From: JBDSLU01 sp963844435
GTDB taxonomy: Bacteria; Acidobacteriota; Vicinamibacteria; Vicinamibacterales; Vicinamibacteraceae
Direction: 5' to 3'
DNA: 64,000 bases
Assembly: GCA_963844435.1 (NCBI GenBank)
Contig: CAWJOG010000006.1
Span: 62,001-126,000, forward strand
Below the pieces are notes generated by a model. That model was not told the origin of the DNA, did no database searches, and was given only the letters and a program-made list of their open reading frames with translations. The position numbers and the translations under genes are program-made. Of the stretch, positions 48,507 to 59,009 are shown piece after piece. Every line of letters begins with the position of its first letter. The first letter of the stretch is position 1.

Positions 48507-50970
48507 ATGCGATGGAGACACGTCCTGCGCCACCTTGCGGCGATGCCGCTGTTCACCGGCATGGCCGTGCTGACCCTCGCCCTGGGCATCGGCGCCAACA
48601 CCGCGATCTTCAGCGTGATTTCCGGCGTCCTGTTGAAGCCGCTGCCGTATCCGCGCTCGGACGAACTGGTGGCCCTCGATCACTCCGCTGCCGGCCTGGA
48701 CATCCAGCGCGCCGGGGCCGCGCCCTTCCTGTACTTCACCTATCGTGAGGATGGCCGCGTCTTCCAGGACGTGGCGATGTGGAACACCGGCACCGTCAGC
48801 GTCACCGGCCTCGCCAAGCCGGAGGAGGTGCGGGCCCTGTTCGCGACGGACGGCCTGCTGCCGATCCTCGGCGCCCAGCCGATGCTCGGCCGGGTGTTCT
48901 CCCGGGCAGACGACGCGCCCGGCGGCGCCGAGACCGTCGTACTCACGGCCGGCTACTGGCGGGCGAAGTTCGGCGGCGACCGGTCGGCAGTGGGCCGCAC
49001 GGTGACGCTGGACGGGCGTTCGCGCGAGATCATCGGTGTGCTGCCCGACACGTTCCGTTTCCTCGATCGCGACGTGTCGCTGATCGTGCCGATGCGGATC
49101 GATCGCAGCAAGGTCTTCATCGGCAACTTCAGCTACTCGGCGATCGCGCGCCTGAAGCCGGGCCAGACCATCGATCAGGCGACGGCCGACGCCGCGCGCA
49201 TGGTCCCCATCGCGCTCCGGCGGTTCCCGCCGTTCCCCGGCGCGACCCTCGCCATGTTCGAGAAGGCGCGCATCACGCCGCAGATCCGATCGATGAAGGA
49301 CGACCTCGTCGGCGACGTGCAGAACGCGCTGTGGGTGCTGATGGGCACGATCGCGATCGTGCTCCTGATCGCCTGCGCCAACGTCGCCAACCTGCTCCTC
49401 GTGCGCGCCGAGTCGCGGCAGCAGGAGCTGGCGGTGCGGGCGGCGCTCGGCGCGGATTCGCGTCGGATCGTCCGCGAGCTGCTGATGGAGAGCATGACCC
49501 TCGCCGTGGCCGGCGGCGTGGTCGGATTGGGGCTGGCGTTCGGGGCGGTACGGCTGCTGGTGGCCCTCGAACCCGGCAACCTGCCGCGGCTGAGCGACAT
49601 CACGGTCGATCTGCCGGTGCTGATCTTCGCCGTGGCCCTGTCGCTGCTGTCCGGCCTGCTGTTCGGCGTCATCCCGGCGCTCAAGCAGGCCGGCGCACAG
49701 CTGGCGACGACGCTGCGGGCCGGCGGGCGGACCGCGAGCGCCAGCAAGGACCGCGAGCGCGCCCGCAACGTGCTCGTCGTCGCCCAGGTCGCGCTGGCCC
49801 TGGTGCTCCTGGTCAGCTCGGGGTTGATGATCCGGACCTTCCGGGCCCTCGTCGACGTCGACCCCGGGTTCGTCCGGCCGGGCGAGGTGCAGACGCTGCG
49901 GCTCTCGATCCCGGACTCGCAGGTGAAGGACGAGGCCGCCGTCGTCCGGATGCACCAGGCCATCCTCGACAGGCTGGCGGCGGTGCCGGGCGTGTCATCG
50001 GTCGCGCTCGCCTCGACGACCACGATGTCCGGGCAGGGCTGGCACGATCCGCTCTTCGCCGAGGACCGCCCGTATGCGGAGGCGGAGGTGCCGCCGATCC
50101 GGATGTTCAAGTTCGTCGCGCCCGGCTACATGAAGACACTGGGCGGGTCGATCGTCGCCGGTCGGGATTTCACGTGGGAAGACGCGCACGCGCGGCGCCC
50201 CGTCGCCATGGTGTCGGCGAATCTCGCCCGGGAGCTCTGGGGCGGCCCGGCCCAGGCGATCGGTAAGCGCGTGCGGCCGTACACCAAGGGGGTCTGGCGC
50301 GAAGTGGTGGGCGTCGTCACCGACACCCGCGACGAGGGCGTGACGAAGAAGGCGGCGACCATCGCCTATTGGCCGATCTCGATGGCCGAGTTCCTCCCGA
50401 GCGACGACAGTCCGGTGTTCGTGCTCCGGAACGCGTCCTATCTGGTGCGGAGCAGCCGGACCGGCAGCGAGGGGTTCGTCCGCGATCTCGAGCGCGCCGT
50501 GTGGTCGGTCAATCCCAACCTGCCGCTCGCCGCCGTGCGCACGCTCGAGGAGATCTACAAGGCCTCCCTGGCCCGGACGTCGTTCACACTCGTGATGCTC
50601 GCCATCGCCGGGACGATGGCGCTCGTCCTGGGAGTCGCCGGCATCTACGGCGTGATCTCGTACGCGGTGTCGCAGCGGCGGCGCGAGATCGGCATCCGCA
50701 TCGCGCTCGGGGCGACGTCCCACGCGGTGACCGGCCTGTTCGTCCGGCACGGCATGATCCTCGCCGGCGTCGGCGTCGCGATCGGGCTGGCGACGGCCCT
50801 GGCCATCACGCGGTTGATGGCGACGCTGCTTGTTCGAGGTCAGCCCGGTCGATCCGCTGACCTACGCCCTGGTATCGCTGCTGCTCTTCGCCGCGACGGT
50901 GCTTGCCTGCTACCTGCCGGCCCTGCGGGCGACCCGCGTCGACCCGATCGGCGCGCTCCGGGCGGAGTAG
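48507..50970 (+). CDS. MacB/FtsX-type ABC permease with duplicated halves, frameshifted near the end
   Basis: This is a membrane component of an ABC-type system related to MacB. The N-terminus MPLFTGMAVLTLALGIGANT and FSVISGVLLKPLPYPRSDEL match the large permeases with two MacB_PCD and two FtsX domains that are abundant in Acidobacteria. A first FtsX block follows near residues 275-400 (LIACANVANLLLVRAESRQQ). A second periplasmic domain and a C-terminal FtsX block (GIYGVISYAVSQRRREIGIR) complete it. The frame breaks at 50830/50831: dropping one T gives MATLLFEVSPVDPLTYALVS and a TAG at 50968-50970 (820 aa). No ATPase gene is adjacent. Substrate unknown. Confidence 0.88.
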
Positions 50971-51128
50971 TCCCCTGGACACGTGAGAGCTGGGACAAGT
51001 CCCGGAGCGCGGCGCCCGGCAGGCCAGGCGCGACGACCGAGCATATCGGGAATATGTAAGGGAGGAGCAACGCCGCCCGCCGGGATGCCCCGCCCGGGAA
51101 TTGGCGTAGCTATCACGTGTCCAGGGGA
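50971..51128. repeat. 158-bp element with long terminal inverted repeats between convergent genes
   Basis: The ends TCCCCTGGACACGTGA (50971-50986) and TCACGTGTCCAGGGGA (51113-51128) are exact inverted copies of 16 bp. After one mismatch they continue with AGCT on both sides, giving 20 of 21 matching positions. The interior is non-coding and has its own small palindrome (GGGACAAGTCCC). The element starts on the first base after the permease stop. No target-site duplication is evident. It looks like a REPIN- or MITE-type non-autonomous element; a long-range stem acting as a two-way terminator is an alternative. Confidence 0.7.
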
Positions 51129-51141
51129 CCTGGCCCCGCCG

Positions 51142-52743
51142 CTACTGCGGCGTGGCGAAGCGCTTGAAGAAGCTCGTGTCGTTCCAGCGCGGGCGCTGCG
51201 GCTGATTGGCGACGACGGTGGTGAGCCGCACCAGCAGATCGTTGAACACGACGGCGGATCCGCGATCGACCGGCTGCTGCAGGTCGTCGGACGGCGCGTG
51301 GTACCGCTCTTGGGTCCACGCCGCATGCGTCTTCGCGTCCGGCGACTCGGGAAGGTAGCCGACCTTCAACGCCAGCGCGGGCACCCCCTGCCGGATGAAG
51401 CTGTACTGATCGCTCCGGATGAAGCGGTTGCGCAGCGGCTCGGGATCGCCCTGGACGCCGAGTCCCATCGAGGCCGCGACAGTGCGCACCGATGTGCCCA
51501 GATCCGACTCGTCGAGACCGAACACCATCACGCTCTTCATCGGGAACAGCGGCAGGAACATGTCCATGTTGAGGTTGGCGACGACGGCCCTGGGCGGCAC
51601 GGGCGGACGGGTGGCGAAGTACCGTGAGCCGAGCAGCCCTTTCTCCTCGGCGGTGACGGCGACGAAGAGGATCGAGCGTTTCGGCTTCTCCGACGCGCGT
51701 GCCAGTGCCGCGGCGGTCTCGATCAGGCTGGCGATGCCGGAGGCGTTGTCCATCGCGCCGTTGTAGATCCGGTCGCCGCCGACCGCGCCGCCGACGCCGA
51801 GGTGATCGAGGTGCGCCGAGAGCACGACGTATTCGTCGCGCAGCGCGGCGTCGCTCCCTGCCAGCGTGCCGGCGACGTTGTCCGACGTGATGGTCGTCTT
51901 GTCCACGGCCACCTTGGCCCGCACCACGGTCGGGAGCGGGAAGCCAGGGAGCGGCTTGCGGGTGTCGGCGAGGGCGACCATCTCGGCGAACGTGTGCCCC
52001 GAGCCGGCAAAAAGGCGCTCGGCGCTGGCCGGGTTGAAGGCAATCGAGACCTGCTGGCCGGCGGTGTCGTCGAGCGCGGGATCGGCCAGCGACATCGCCG
52101 GTTGGAGGCGCGCCAGCGTCGAGCGCTCCCAGGGCGGCTCGATCCGGCCCGGGTGCTGCAGCACGATCGCGCCGAGGGCGCCGGCCTTCTTCAGCGCCGC
52201 CCACCGCACCGCCGCCGACTGCGCGTGGGCGCTGAGCGCGTCGGGCACCCCCGCGGGGCTGCCGAGCAGGTAGACCGCCACCTTGCCGCGGAGGTCCTGG
52301 CCGGCGAGGTCGTCGATCTTCAGCTCGGGGATCGACAGGCCGTAGCCGACGAACGCGAGCGGCGCCTCGACCTGCGGCGCCGGATCGATCCGCATCGAGA
52401 ACGCGGCGTCCGGTCCGAGCGCGACCGGTTCCACCTTGCCGTCGCGCACCAACGCCAGGCTCGACTGCGCCTCGACGATCTGCCGCGACGTGAACTGGAC
52501 GGGCTGCAGGTAACCCGACGTTCCCGCCGGCGCGAGCCCGGCCGCCTTGAACTGCTCAGCGATGTAGGCCGCCGCCTTCTTGTGGCCCTCGCTGCCGGTG
52601 TCGCGGCCCTGGAGGTCGTCGTTCGCCAGGAAGGACACGTGCGCCCACCAGCGCGCACTGGCGTCATCGGCGGCCTGGGCCGGGACGAGCGCGCCGGCGA
52701 CGACGGCCGAAATCGAAAGGATTGCCGAAACCGCACGTGACAT
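51142..52743 (-). CDS. secreted M28-family zinc peptidase with PA domain, 533 aa
   Basis: This is a predicted exported aminopeptidase. The signal peptide is AILSISAVVAGALVPAQAAD. A PA-like insert lies near residues 105-220 (VGYGLSIPELKIDDLAGQDL). The M28 core has VVLSAHLDHLGVGG (first zinc His and following Asp region), YNGAMDNASGIASLIETAAA (bridging Asp), FVAVTAEEKGLLGSRYFA (catalytic Glu-Glu pair), VVANLNMDMFLPLFP and PSDDLQQPVDRG. The frame is intact. It is 105 nt downstream of the heptose kinase on the same strand. The gap between them has only a GC hairpin without a T-run. It converges on the permease across the TIR element. Confidence 0.9.
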   Translation of the reverse strand: MSRAVSAILSISAVVAGALVPAQAADDASARWWAHVSFLANDDLQGRDTGSEGHKKAAAYIAEQFKAAGLAPAGTSGYLQPVQFTSRQIVEAQSSLALVRDGKVEPVALGPDAAFSMRIDPAPQVEAPLAFVGYGLSIPELKIDDLAGQDLRGKVAVYLLGSPAGVPDALSAHAQSAAVRWAALKKAGALGAIVLQHPGRIEPPWERSTLARLQPAMSLADPALDDTAGQQVSIAFNPASAERLFAGSGHTFAEMVALADTRKPLPGFPLPTVVRAKVAVDKTTITSDNVAGTLAGSDAALRDEYVVLSAHLDHLGVGGAVGGDRIYNGAMDNASGIASLIETAAALARASEKPKRSILFVAVTAEEKGLLGSRYFATRPPVPPRAVVANLNMDMFLPLFPMKSVMVFGLDESDLGTSVRTVAASMGLGVQGDPEPLRNRFIRSDQYSFIRQGVPALALKVGYLPESPDAKTHAAWTQERYHAPSDDLQQPVDRGSAVVFNDLLVRLTTVVANQPQRPRWNDTSFFKRFATPQ

Positions 52744-52848
52744 GCGGCGAGCATCCTACAGGCGCCGGCGATCCCGCAACACGGCGCGGACGGTCCTGGG
52801 ACGAGCCGCGACGAGGTGCCCCGCCGCCCGGCGGGCGCGCGACGCGCG

Positions 52849-53886
52849 TCAGCCCAGCGCGTCGAGCAGTTCTGCGGCGGTGACGGCCGCCGGGCCGAAC
52901 TTGCCGACGGCGACGCCCGCGGAGTGGTTGGCGAGCTCGGCGGCCTGGACGAGCGTGGCGCCCGACGCGAGCGCGACGGCCAGCGTGGCGATCACGGTGT
53001 CGCCGGCGCCGGTGACGTCCGCGACCTCGCGGGCCTTCGCGGCGAGGTTCGTCTCGACGATGAGGGGGGTCTCGTGCGGCGCCGCGCCGGCGGTGGGGGC
53101 GGCGCCCTCGGCCAGCCACAGGCCGTGCTCGCCGCGCGTGATCATCACCGACGTCGCGCCGGCGAGCGCACGGAACGCACGCGCCGCGTCGCGGGCGTCG
53201 GCGTCGGTGCGGATCCGTTTGTGCGTGGCGACTTCCGCCTCGTGGTGGTTCGGCGTGATCAGCGAGGCGCCGGCATACGAGGCGAGGTGCGGAATCTTGG
53301 GATCGACCAGCACGGCGAGGCCGGTCGCGGCCCGGCGCTCGGCCAGACGCCGCATCAATCCTGGTGTCACCGCGCCCTTCAGGTAGTCGGAGACGACCAC
53401 CACCGCGGCGTCCGCGCAGGCCCGGTCGACCGCGGCGACCAGCGCACGCTCGACGTCGCCGGCGGCTTCGGCGTCCGACTCGTAGTCGACGCGGGCGACC
53501 TGCTGGTGCCGCGTCGTCACGATGCGGACCTTGCGCGTGGTCGGCCGGGTCCGATCCTCGATCAGACCGTCGGCGGCGATCCCGGCCGTGCCGAGGGCGG
53601 CCCGCAGCGCCGCCGCCGCGTCGTCGGCGCCAACCAGGCCGATCAGCCGCGGCGTCGCGCCGAGGGCGCGGATGTTGTGGGCGACGTTGGCGGCGCCGCC
53701 GAGGCGGACCTCGTCGCCGATGTGCTCGACGACCGGGACGGGCGCCTCCGGCGAGATGCGCTGCACGCGCCCGATCGTGAACTGATCGAGCATGACGTCG
53801 CCGACGACCACGATCGGCCGATCGGCGATCCGCGCCACGAGCGAGCGAAGGGCGGCGAGGGACGGAGCGGCGGCGTCCGCCGTCAT
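52849..53886 (-). CDS. hldE: D-glycero-beta-D-manno-heptose-7-phosphate kinase (HldE kinase domain only)
   Basis: This is a PfkB-family kinase that phosphorylates heptose 7-phosphate at O-1 on the way to ADP-heptose. PIVVVGDVMLDQFTIGRVQR, RISPEAPVPVV, RLGGAANVAHNIRALGA and VADVTGAGDTVIATLAVALA (anion-hole GAGD) are diagnostic for RfaE domain I. At 345 aa the cytidylyltransferase domain of full HldE is missing, so a separate HldC/RfaE2 would be needed and is not in the window. ATG 53886 overlaps the stop of the ligase-like gene upstream (ATGA). Confidence 0.92.
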   Translation of the reverse strand: MTADAAAPSLAALRSLVARIADRPIVVVGDVMLDQFTIGRVQRISPEAPVPVVEHIGDEVRLGGAANVAHNIRALGATPRLIGLVGADDAAAALRAALGTAGIAADGLIEDRTRPTTRKVRIVTTRHQQVARVDYESDAEAAGDVERALVAAVDRACADAAVVVVSDYLKGAVTPGLMRRLAERRAATGLAVLVDPKIPHLASYAGASLITPNHHEAEVATHKRIRTDADARDAARAFRALAGATSVMITRGEHGLWLAEGAAPTAGAAPHETPLIVETNLAAKAREVADVTGAGDTVIATLAVALASGATLVQAAELANHSAGVAVGKFGPAAVTAAELLDALG

Positions 53887-55097
53887 CGCGCGTCGGCGTC
53901 GTCGGCGGTGCGGTCCGACGCGTAGGGCAGGGTGATCAGCACCAGGAAGAGCATCAGGAACTCGGAGTCCCCGAAGTTGTACTCGAACAGCCCGGCGGCG
54001 AGCATGGCGGCCACCGCGGCGAGGCCGCCGGCGGCCAGCGACGGGTGGCGGCTCGTCGTGACGCGTCGGATCAGGTCGCGTCCGAGGTAGATGATGAACC
54101 CGAGCCAGACGAGCAGGGCGGGCAGGCCGCGCTCGGCCGCGATGTGCACCGGCACGTTGTGCAGGTGGACGTTGAGATCGTTGACCGCCCACGGCTGGCG
54201 GTACTCCTTGTAGACCGACTTCACCATGTCCGGCCCGACGCCGGTGAGCGGGTGGTCGCGGACGATCTCGAGGCCGGACTGCAGCATCGCGACGCGGTCC
54301 TTGTTCGACGGGTCGTTGACGTCGAACATCGAGTACATCCGGGCGGTGACGCTGGTCGGCGCGATCAGGATCGCCAGCGCGACCACCAGCGGGATGGCGG
54401 CGAGCAGCCGCCGATCCTTGAGCACGATGAGGACGCCGACGCCGGCGACCAGCCCGACCCACGCGCTGCGGGTGAAGGTGAGGGCCAGGGCCACGATCAG
54501 CGCCGGCATCACCAGGACCGTCCAGGTCCGCGAGCCGCCGAAGAAGTGCGCGCCTTCGCGGCGGAAGACGAGCCGGGCGGCGGCGGCGCAGGCCACCAGC
54601 ATCAGCACGCCCGAGTAGGTCATGTAGTGGGTCAGCGACCCGCGCGGCCGCATGCCCAGGTTGTCGTAATGGAGCAGCCCGAACTGGGCGATGCCGATGA
54701 GCGCGCTCAGCGCCCCGACCGAGATGATGACGGTGGCGAACGTCAGGGCCCGCGACCCGCGCGCGAACCGGTAGACCACCGGGACGATGAGGAACAGCAC
54801 CAGCTGCTTGCAGTCGATCAGGCTGGCGGTGGGATCGACCGAGTTGAGGGCCGAGAAGACGGTGGCCACGCCGTAGGCGGCCAGCCACCAGAACATCACC
54901 GGCACCTGGATCCGCTCGTGCTGGACGCGCACCACCGCCGCCCAGCAGGCGAAGGTGATGGCGAGCATGATGTAGGCGGGCGCGACCGAGAGCTGCGACG
55001 CGGCGAGGAAGCCGACCAGCGCGGCGAGCGTGACGACCTCGAGCTTGTTGTCGCCGCGGAACATGGGCGCCTGGAGCGCGGTCGTGGTCGTCGTCAT
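53883..55097 (-). CDS. O-antigen ligase-like membrane protein, 404 aa
   Basis: This is a polytopic WaaL-type protein. It starts MTTTTTALQAPMFRGDNKLE and has about a dozen hydrophobic helices. The signature periplasmic loop is IVRDHPLTGVGPDMVKSVY then DLNVHLHNVPVHIAAERGLP: G-x-G, then H-N and E-x-G. It is the only one of the three ligase-like proteins in the window with an intact frame. Placed between a heptosyltransferase and a heptose kinase, with 4-nt overlaps on both sides, it is the best candidate for the true LPS O-antigen ligase (inference). Confidence 0.82.
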   Translation of the reverse strand: MTTTTTALQAPMFRGDNKLEVVTLAALVGFLAASQLSVAPAYIMLAITFACWAAVVRVQHERIQVPVMFWWLAAYGVATVFSALNSVDPTASLIDCKQLVLFLIVPVVYRFARGSRALTFATVIISVGALSALIGIAQFGLLHYDNLGMRPRGSLTHYMTYSGVLMLVACAAAARLVFRREGAHFFGGSRTWTVLVMPALIVALALTFTRSAWVGLVAGVGVLIVLKDRRLLAAIPLVVALAILIAPTSVTARMYSMFDVNDPSNKDRVAMLQSGLEIVRDHPLTGVGPDMVKSVYKEYRQPWAVNDLNVHLHNVPVHIAAERGLPALLVWLGFIIYLGRDLIRRVTTSRHPSLAAGGLAAVAAMLAAGLFEYNFGDSEFLMLFLVLITLPYASDRTADDADAR

Positions 55098-56177
55098 GCG
55101 CGAGTTCCTGCCGCCAGCACCTGTTCCACTGCTTTCACCACCTCGCCGGGGCCGATTCCCGTCAGGCACCGGAAGTCGTCGGTCACGCACCGACGCTGGT
55201 CGCACGGCCGGCAGGCGAGGTCGAGCCGCTCGACCGCCGCCGTCGGCACGTCCGGGGGCCGCCAAGGCGCCGACCGGACCGCCAGCGTCGGACCGTACAG
55301 TCCAACAATCGGCACGTCCGACGTCGCCGCGACATGCAGCGGCCCGCTGTCCCCGCCGACGTAGACCGCGGCACGGGCCACGAGGCTCCGCAACTCGGCC
55401 AGCGTGTACTCGTCGCCCGTCCGGATGCGATCCGCGACGCCTTCCGGCAGTCGCTGCCTCGCCTGCGCGACGATCGCGCGCGCCGCCTCAGCTTCTGACG
55501 GCCCGGACGTGAGGATGATACGCCGATCCGGGTCGTTCGCCGCAAGTTGCACAGCCAGCTCGACGAAGTGGCTCGCGGGCCAGCGGCGGAAGGGGTTTCC
55601 GGCGCTCACGTGGACGACCACGAGCCGGCGTGCGGGACCGATGCCGGCCGCGGCCAGGCGGCTCGTGACGGACGCCTTCGCCTCGGCGTTTTCCTCCATG
55701 CGGACCCGATGGCGGACGCGATCCGGCGCGGCGGCGACGGGACGCCCGAGGTGGGGCAGCAGATCCCACTGGTTCTCGACCGAGTGGCGCGGGCGCAGGT
55801 CGGCCGGACGCGGCACGACCTCGGTGTACATCCAGGAGCGCCCCTTGACCGCATAGCCGACCCGGCGGGGCGCGCCGGTGGCCCACGTCAGGAACGACGC
55901 GCGTGGGCCCCCATGGAAGTCGACGACCAGGTCGAAGCGGGTGCGGCGCAGCTCCCGGGCGAGCGCCAGGTCGGCGGCGATCCGCCGCCAGCCGCGCAGG
56001 TGCGGCACCACTTTGACGGCGTCGATGCCGGGATGGCCCTGGACGACCGGCGCGGCGGCCGGCTCCACCAGATACGTGATCTCAGCCTCGGGAAAGGCGT
56101 CGCGGATGGCGGTGACCGCCGGCGTCGTGAACACCACGTCACCGATGAGCCGCAGCCGCACCAGCAGGATTTTCATT
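55094..56177 (-). CDS. GT9 heptosyltransferase (WaaF/WaaC-like), 360 aa
   Basis: This is a GT-B enzyme adding heptose from ADP-heptose to LPS core. It begins MKILLVRLRLIGDVVFTTPA, the family's N-terminal block, and has RTRFDLVVDFHGGPRASFLT and HVSAGNPFRRWPASHFVELA. The donor-site motif VGGDSGPLHVAATSDVPIVG is intact and is followed by GLYGPT. The tail has four Cys (ACRPCDQRRCVTDDFRC), which is common in this family. The first gene of a three-gene unit, it is divergent from the TPR gene across 50 nt. Confidence 0.9.
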
Positions 56178-56227
56178 GCTGGCAGGGGCCGGGCTGGTGC
56201 GCTCGCCCTTGTGAGCACGCTCGCCGC

Positions 56228-58204
56228 ATGGAACAATTCGATTTCATGACGCGTGGCGCGGCGCTGATGCTCCTGTCGGCCTTCGGGGCCACTCTCGGCT
56301 CGCCGCTCCCCGCCGGGGCGCAATCCGGAGCGGCGCAATCCGCGTCGGCCACAGCCTACTTCGAGTTCATTCGCGGCCGACACCTCGAATCCCTCGGCCA
56401 GATCCCGCAGGCGCTCGAAGCGTATCGGCTGGCCGCCGAGGCCGATCCGAAGAGCGCGGCCATTCCCGCCGAGATCGCCACCCTCAACGCGCGCGCCAAC
56501 CGCACCGAGGACGCCACCCGCGCCGCCGGGCAGGCCCTGGCCATCGACCCGGAGAACGCCGAAGCGCATTTCGTGCTCGGGACGATCCTCGCCGCCGAGC
56601 TCGAGGGGCGGGTCGAAGCGGGTCGGCCGGCGACCGGCGCCAAACCCACGCTCGACGACGCGATCTCGCATCTCGAGCGCGCCCGCGCGAGCCGTCCGCT
56701 GGACGCCGGGCTGGCCATGACGCTCGGCCGGCTCTATCTATCCAAGCGCGATTTCGCCAAGACGCGCGAGCTGCTCGACCCCGTCCTCGAGCGCGAGCCA
56801 GATCACGCCGAGGCCGCGTACCTGATCGCGCAGGCCCAGCTCGCGACCGGCGACCTCGAGGGCGCCGCCCGCTCGCTCGACACCGTGATCGCCGCCGAGC
56901 CGCAGTTCACGCGCGCGCTGATCGATCGCGCCGACGTGGCCCTGCGCCAGCGGCGCTGGGACGATGCCGCCGCGGCGTTCGGCAGGGCCGCCGCGGCGAT
57001 GCCGGATCGCCTCGACCTGAAGCTGCGGCAGGCGTCGGCGCTGCTCCGCGGCGGACGTCACGACGCCGCCCGCGATCTGCTCGAAGCCGTCGAGCGAGAC
57101 CGCGGCGACGACGCCCGCGTGCCGTTCCTGCTCGTCGACGTCGAGCGCGCCCGACACGACTACGCGAAGGCCGAGCGCGCCGCCCGCCGCGTCATCGAGC
57201 TCGAGCCCGATCGCGTCACCGGCTACCACGCCCTGGCCCAGGTGCTGGCCGATCGCCGCGAGCACCGCGCCATCGTCGACGCGCTGGCGCCGGCCATCAC
57301 CCGCCTCGAAGGCAAGGAGGACGCCCGTGCGCTGGTCGCGCTGCGCGCGTCGATCGGCGTCGCCTACCTGCAGCTCCGCGACTTCGAGCCCGGCATCGCC
57401 GCGATCGATCGCGCCCGCCGCGACGGCGGCGCCGATCCGGGCCTCGACGCCCTGCGCGTCCAGGCCAGGCTCGAGGCGAACCGGGTAGACGAGGCGCTCG
57501 CCGTCGTGACCGAGGCCCGGCGCGACGATCCGGCCAGCCAGCGCCTGCTCGGCCTCGAAGCCGAGACGCGGCTGCGGCGCGGTGAGCGCGACAAGGCGTT
57601 CTCGCTCTACCAGCAATCGATCGACACGGACGGCAGCGACGTCGACACCCACATCGCGTTCGCCGGCCTGCTGCTCGAGGCCAAGGAGTTCAAGCGGGCC
57701 GAGACGGTGCTCACCGGCGCCCGCGCGCGCTTTCCGTCGGAGACGTCGATTCCCTTCCAGCTCGGCGCCGTCTTCGAGGAGCAGGCCCGCTACGAGGACG
57801 CCGAGCGCGCCTTCCGTGATGCGCTGCTGATCGACCCGAAGCACGCCCCGACCCTCAACTATCTGGGCTACATGCTGGCCGAGCGCGGCCGTAAGCTCGA
57901 CGAGGCCGTGAAGCTGCTGCACGAAGCCGTCGACCTCGACCCCTACAACGGCTCGTATCTCGATTCCCTCGGGTGGGCGTACTTCAAGCGCGGTGCCTAC
58001 GATCGCGCCAGGACCTACCTGCTGCGGGCGGGTGATCAGCTCCCGCGCAACTCGGTGATCCAGGACCACGTCGGCGACCTGCTGTTCGCGACGTCCGATC
58101 GCGCCGGCGCGGTCGCGGCCTGGCAGCGCGCCCTGGACGGCGACGGGCGGTCGATCGAACGCAGCGCCATCGAGCAGAAGATCGAGAAGGCGCGTGCGCG
58201 GTAG
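56228..58204 (+). CDS. exported TPR-repeat protein, 658 aa
   Basis: A hydrophobic N-terminus (GAALMLLSAFGATLGSPLPA followed by GAQSG) looks like a signal peptide. The rest is a row of about fifteen TPR-like helix pairs, for example FEFIRGRHLESLGQIPQALE, AHFVLGTILAAELEG and LNYLGYMLAERGRKLDEAVK. The latter with SYLDSLGWAYFKRGAYDRAR is the C-terminal set best conserved in such proteins. It is likely a periplasmic scaffold or an outer-membrane assembly partner. It overlaps the LolB-like lipoprotein gene by 11 nt, which suggests shared function. ATG 56228 is chosen; ATG 56246 would give a shorter signal peptide. Confidence 0.82.
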   Translation: MEQFDFMTRGAALMLLSAFGATLGSPLPAGAQSGAAQSASATAYFEFIRGRHLESLGQIPQALEAYRLAAEADPKSAAIPAEIATLNARANRTEDATRAAGQALAIDPENAEAHFVLGTILAAELEGRVEAGRPATGAKPTLDDAISHLERARASRPLDAGLAMTLGRLYLSKRDFAKTRELLDPVLEREPDHAEAAYLIAQAQLATGDLEGAARSLDTVIAAEPQFTRALIDRADVALRQRRWDDAAAAFGRAAAAMPDRLDLKLRQASALLRGGRHDAARDLLEAVERDRGDDARVPFLLVDVERARHDYAKAERAARRVIELEPDRVTGYHALAQVLADRREHRAIVDALAPAITRLEGKEDARALVALRASIGVAYLQLRDFEPGIAAIDRARRDGGADPGLDALRVQARLEANRVDEALAVVTEARRDDPASQRLLGLEAETRLRRGERDKAFSLYQQSIDTDGSDVDTHIAFAGLLLEAKEFKRAETVLTGARARFPSETSIPFQLGAVFEEQARYEDAERAFRDALLIDPKHAPTLNYLGYMLAERGRKLDEAVKLLHEAVDLDPYNGSYLDSLGWAYFKRGAYDRARTYLLRAGDQLPRNSVIQDHVGDLLFATSDRAGAVAAWQRALDGDGRSIERSAIEQKIEKARAR

Positions 58205-58998
58205 CGCACTTTGCGCCCTGGCGGCGAGCCTGGGCGCCGCGATGGTCTTCGCCGGCTGCGCCGCGCGCGGCTTCGTCGTGCCCACCGGCTCCGGGACCGT
58301 CGAGCCGACGCTCGCCCAGGCCTACCAGTCGTCGATCGCGTCGTGCGGCGACCTGCGCAGCCTCACCGCCGACATCAAGCTGTCCGGGCGCGTCGATGGA
58401 CGGCGTGTCCGCGGCACGCTGCAGGTCGGCCTGACCCGCGACGGCGGCGTGCGGATCGAGGCGGTGGCGCCGTTCGGGGCGCCGATCTTCACGATCGCCG
58501 GCCGCGCCGATGCCGGGACGTTGTGGCTGCCGCGCTCGCGCGAGGTGGTGCGGGCCGCGCCCGCCGAGATCCTCGAGGCGCTGACCGGCGTCGCGCTGCC
58601 GGCGTCGGGGCTCTTCGAGATCGTCACGGCGTGCCCGGCGGCCGACGACGCCGTGGTGAAGGGCGGAGCGCTTCAGCAACCCGGACCTCGCCCGCGTGTC
58701 GCTGCGCAGCGGCGCCGAGGTGTGGTGGCGGCCGGACGTGGCGCCGCTGCACCCGCTCGGCACGCGCCGCGCCGGAGCCCTCGTCGAATACCGTGCCTTT
58801 GTCGGCGATCGGCCGCAGACGGTGCGGCTCGGCGCGACCCCCGGCACGGCGGGCGCCTCCCGCGCCGATCTGTCGCTGACGCTGCAGCAGGTCGAGACCA
58901 ACGTCGCGCTCGGCGACGAGGCGTTCACGCTGGCCGTGCCGGACGGCGCCAAGGTGCTGACGCTGAGCGAGCTGCGCCAGGCCGGCGTCCTGCGCTGA
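58194..58998 (+). CDS. LolB/DUF4292-like outer-membrane lipoprotein, frameshifted, 267 aa if repaired
   Basis: The N-terminus LCALAASLGAAMVFAGCAAR is a lipoprotein signal with Cys at the lipobox (FAGC). The body has alternating strands (RSLTADIKLSGRVDGRRVRG, VRIEAVAPFGAPIFTIAG), as in the LolA/LolB half-barrel fold and DUF4292 proteins. The frame breaks at 58665/58666: dropping one G gives VVKGERFSNPDLARVSLRSG. It lies immediately upstream of ispE, the position lolB has in enterobacteria (lolB-ispE-prs). I infer a role in lipoprotein insertion at the outer membrane. Sequence identity to LolB itself is not obvious by eye. Confidence 0.65.
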
Positions 58999-59009
58999 CC
59001 GCGACCGGC

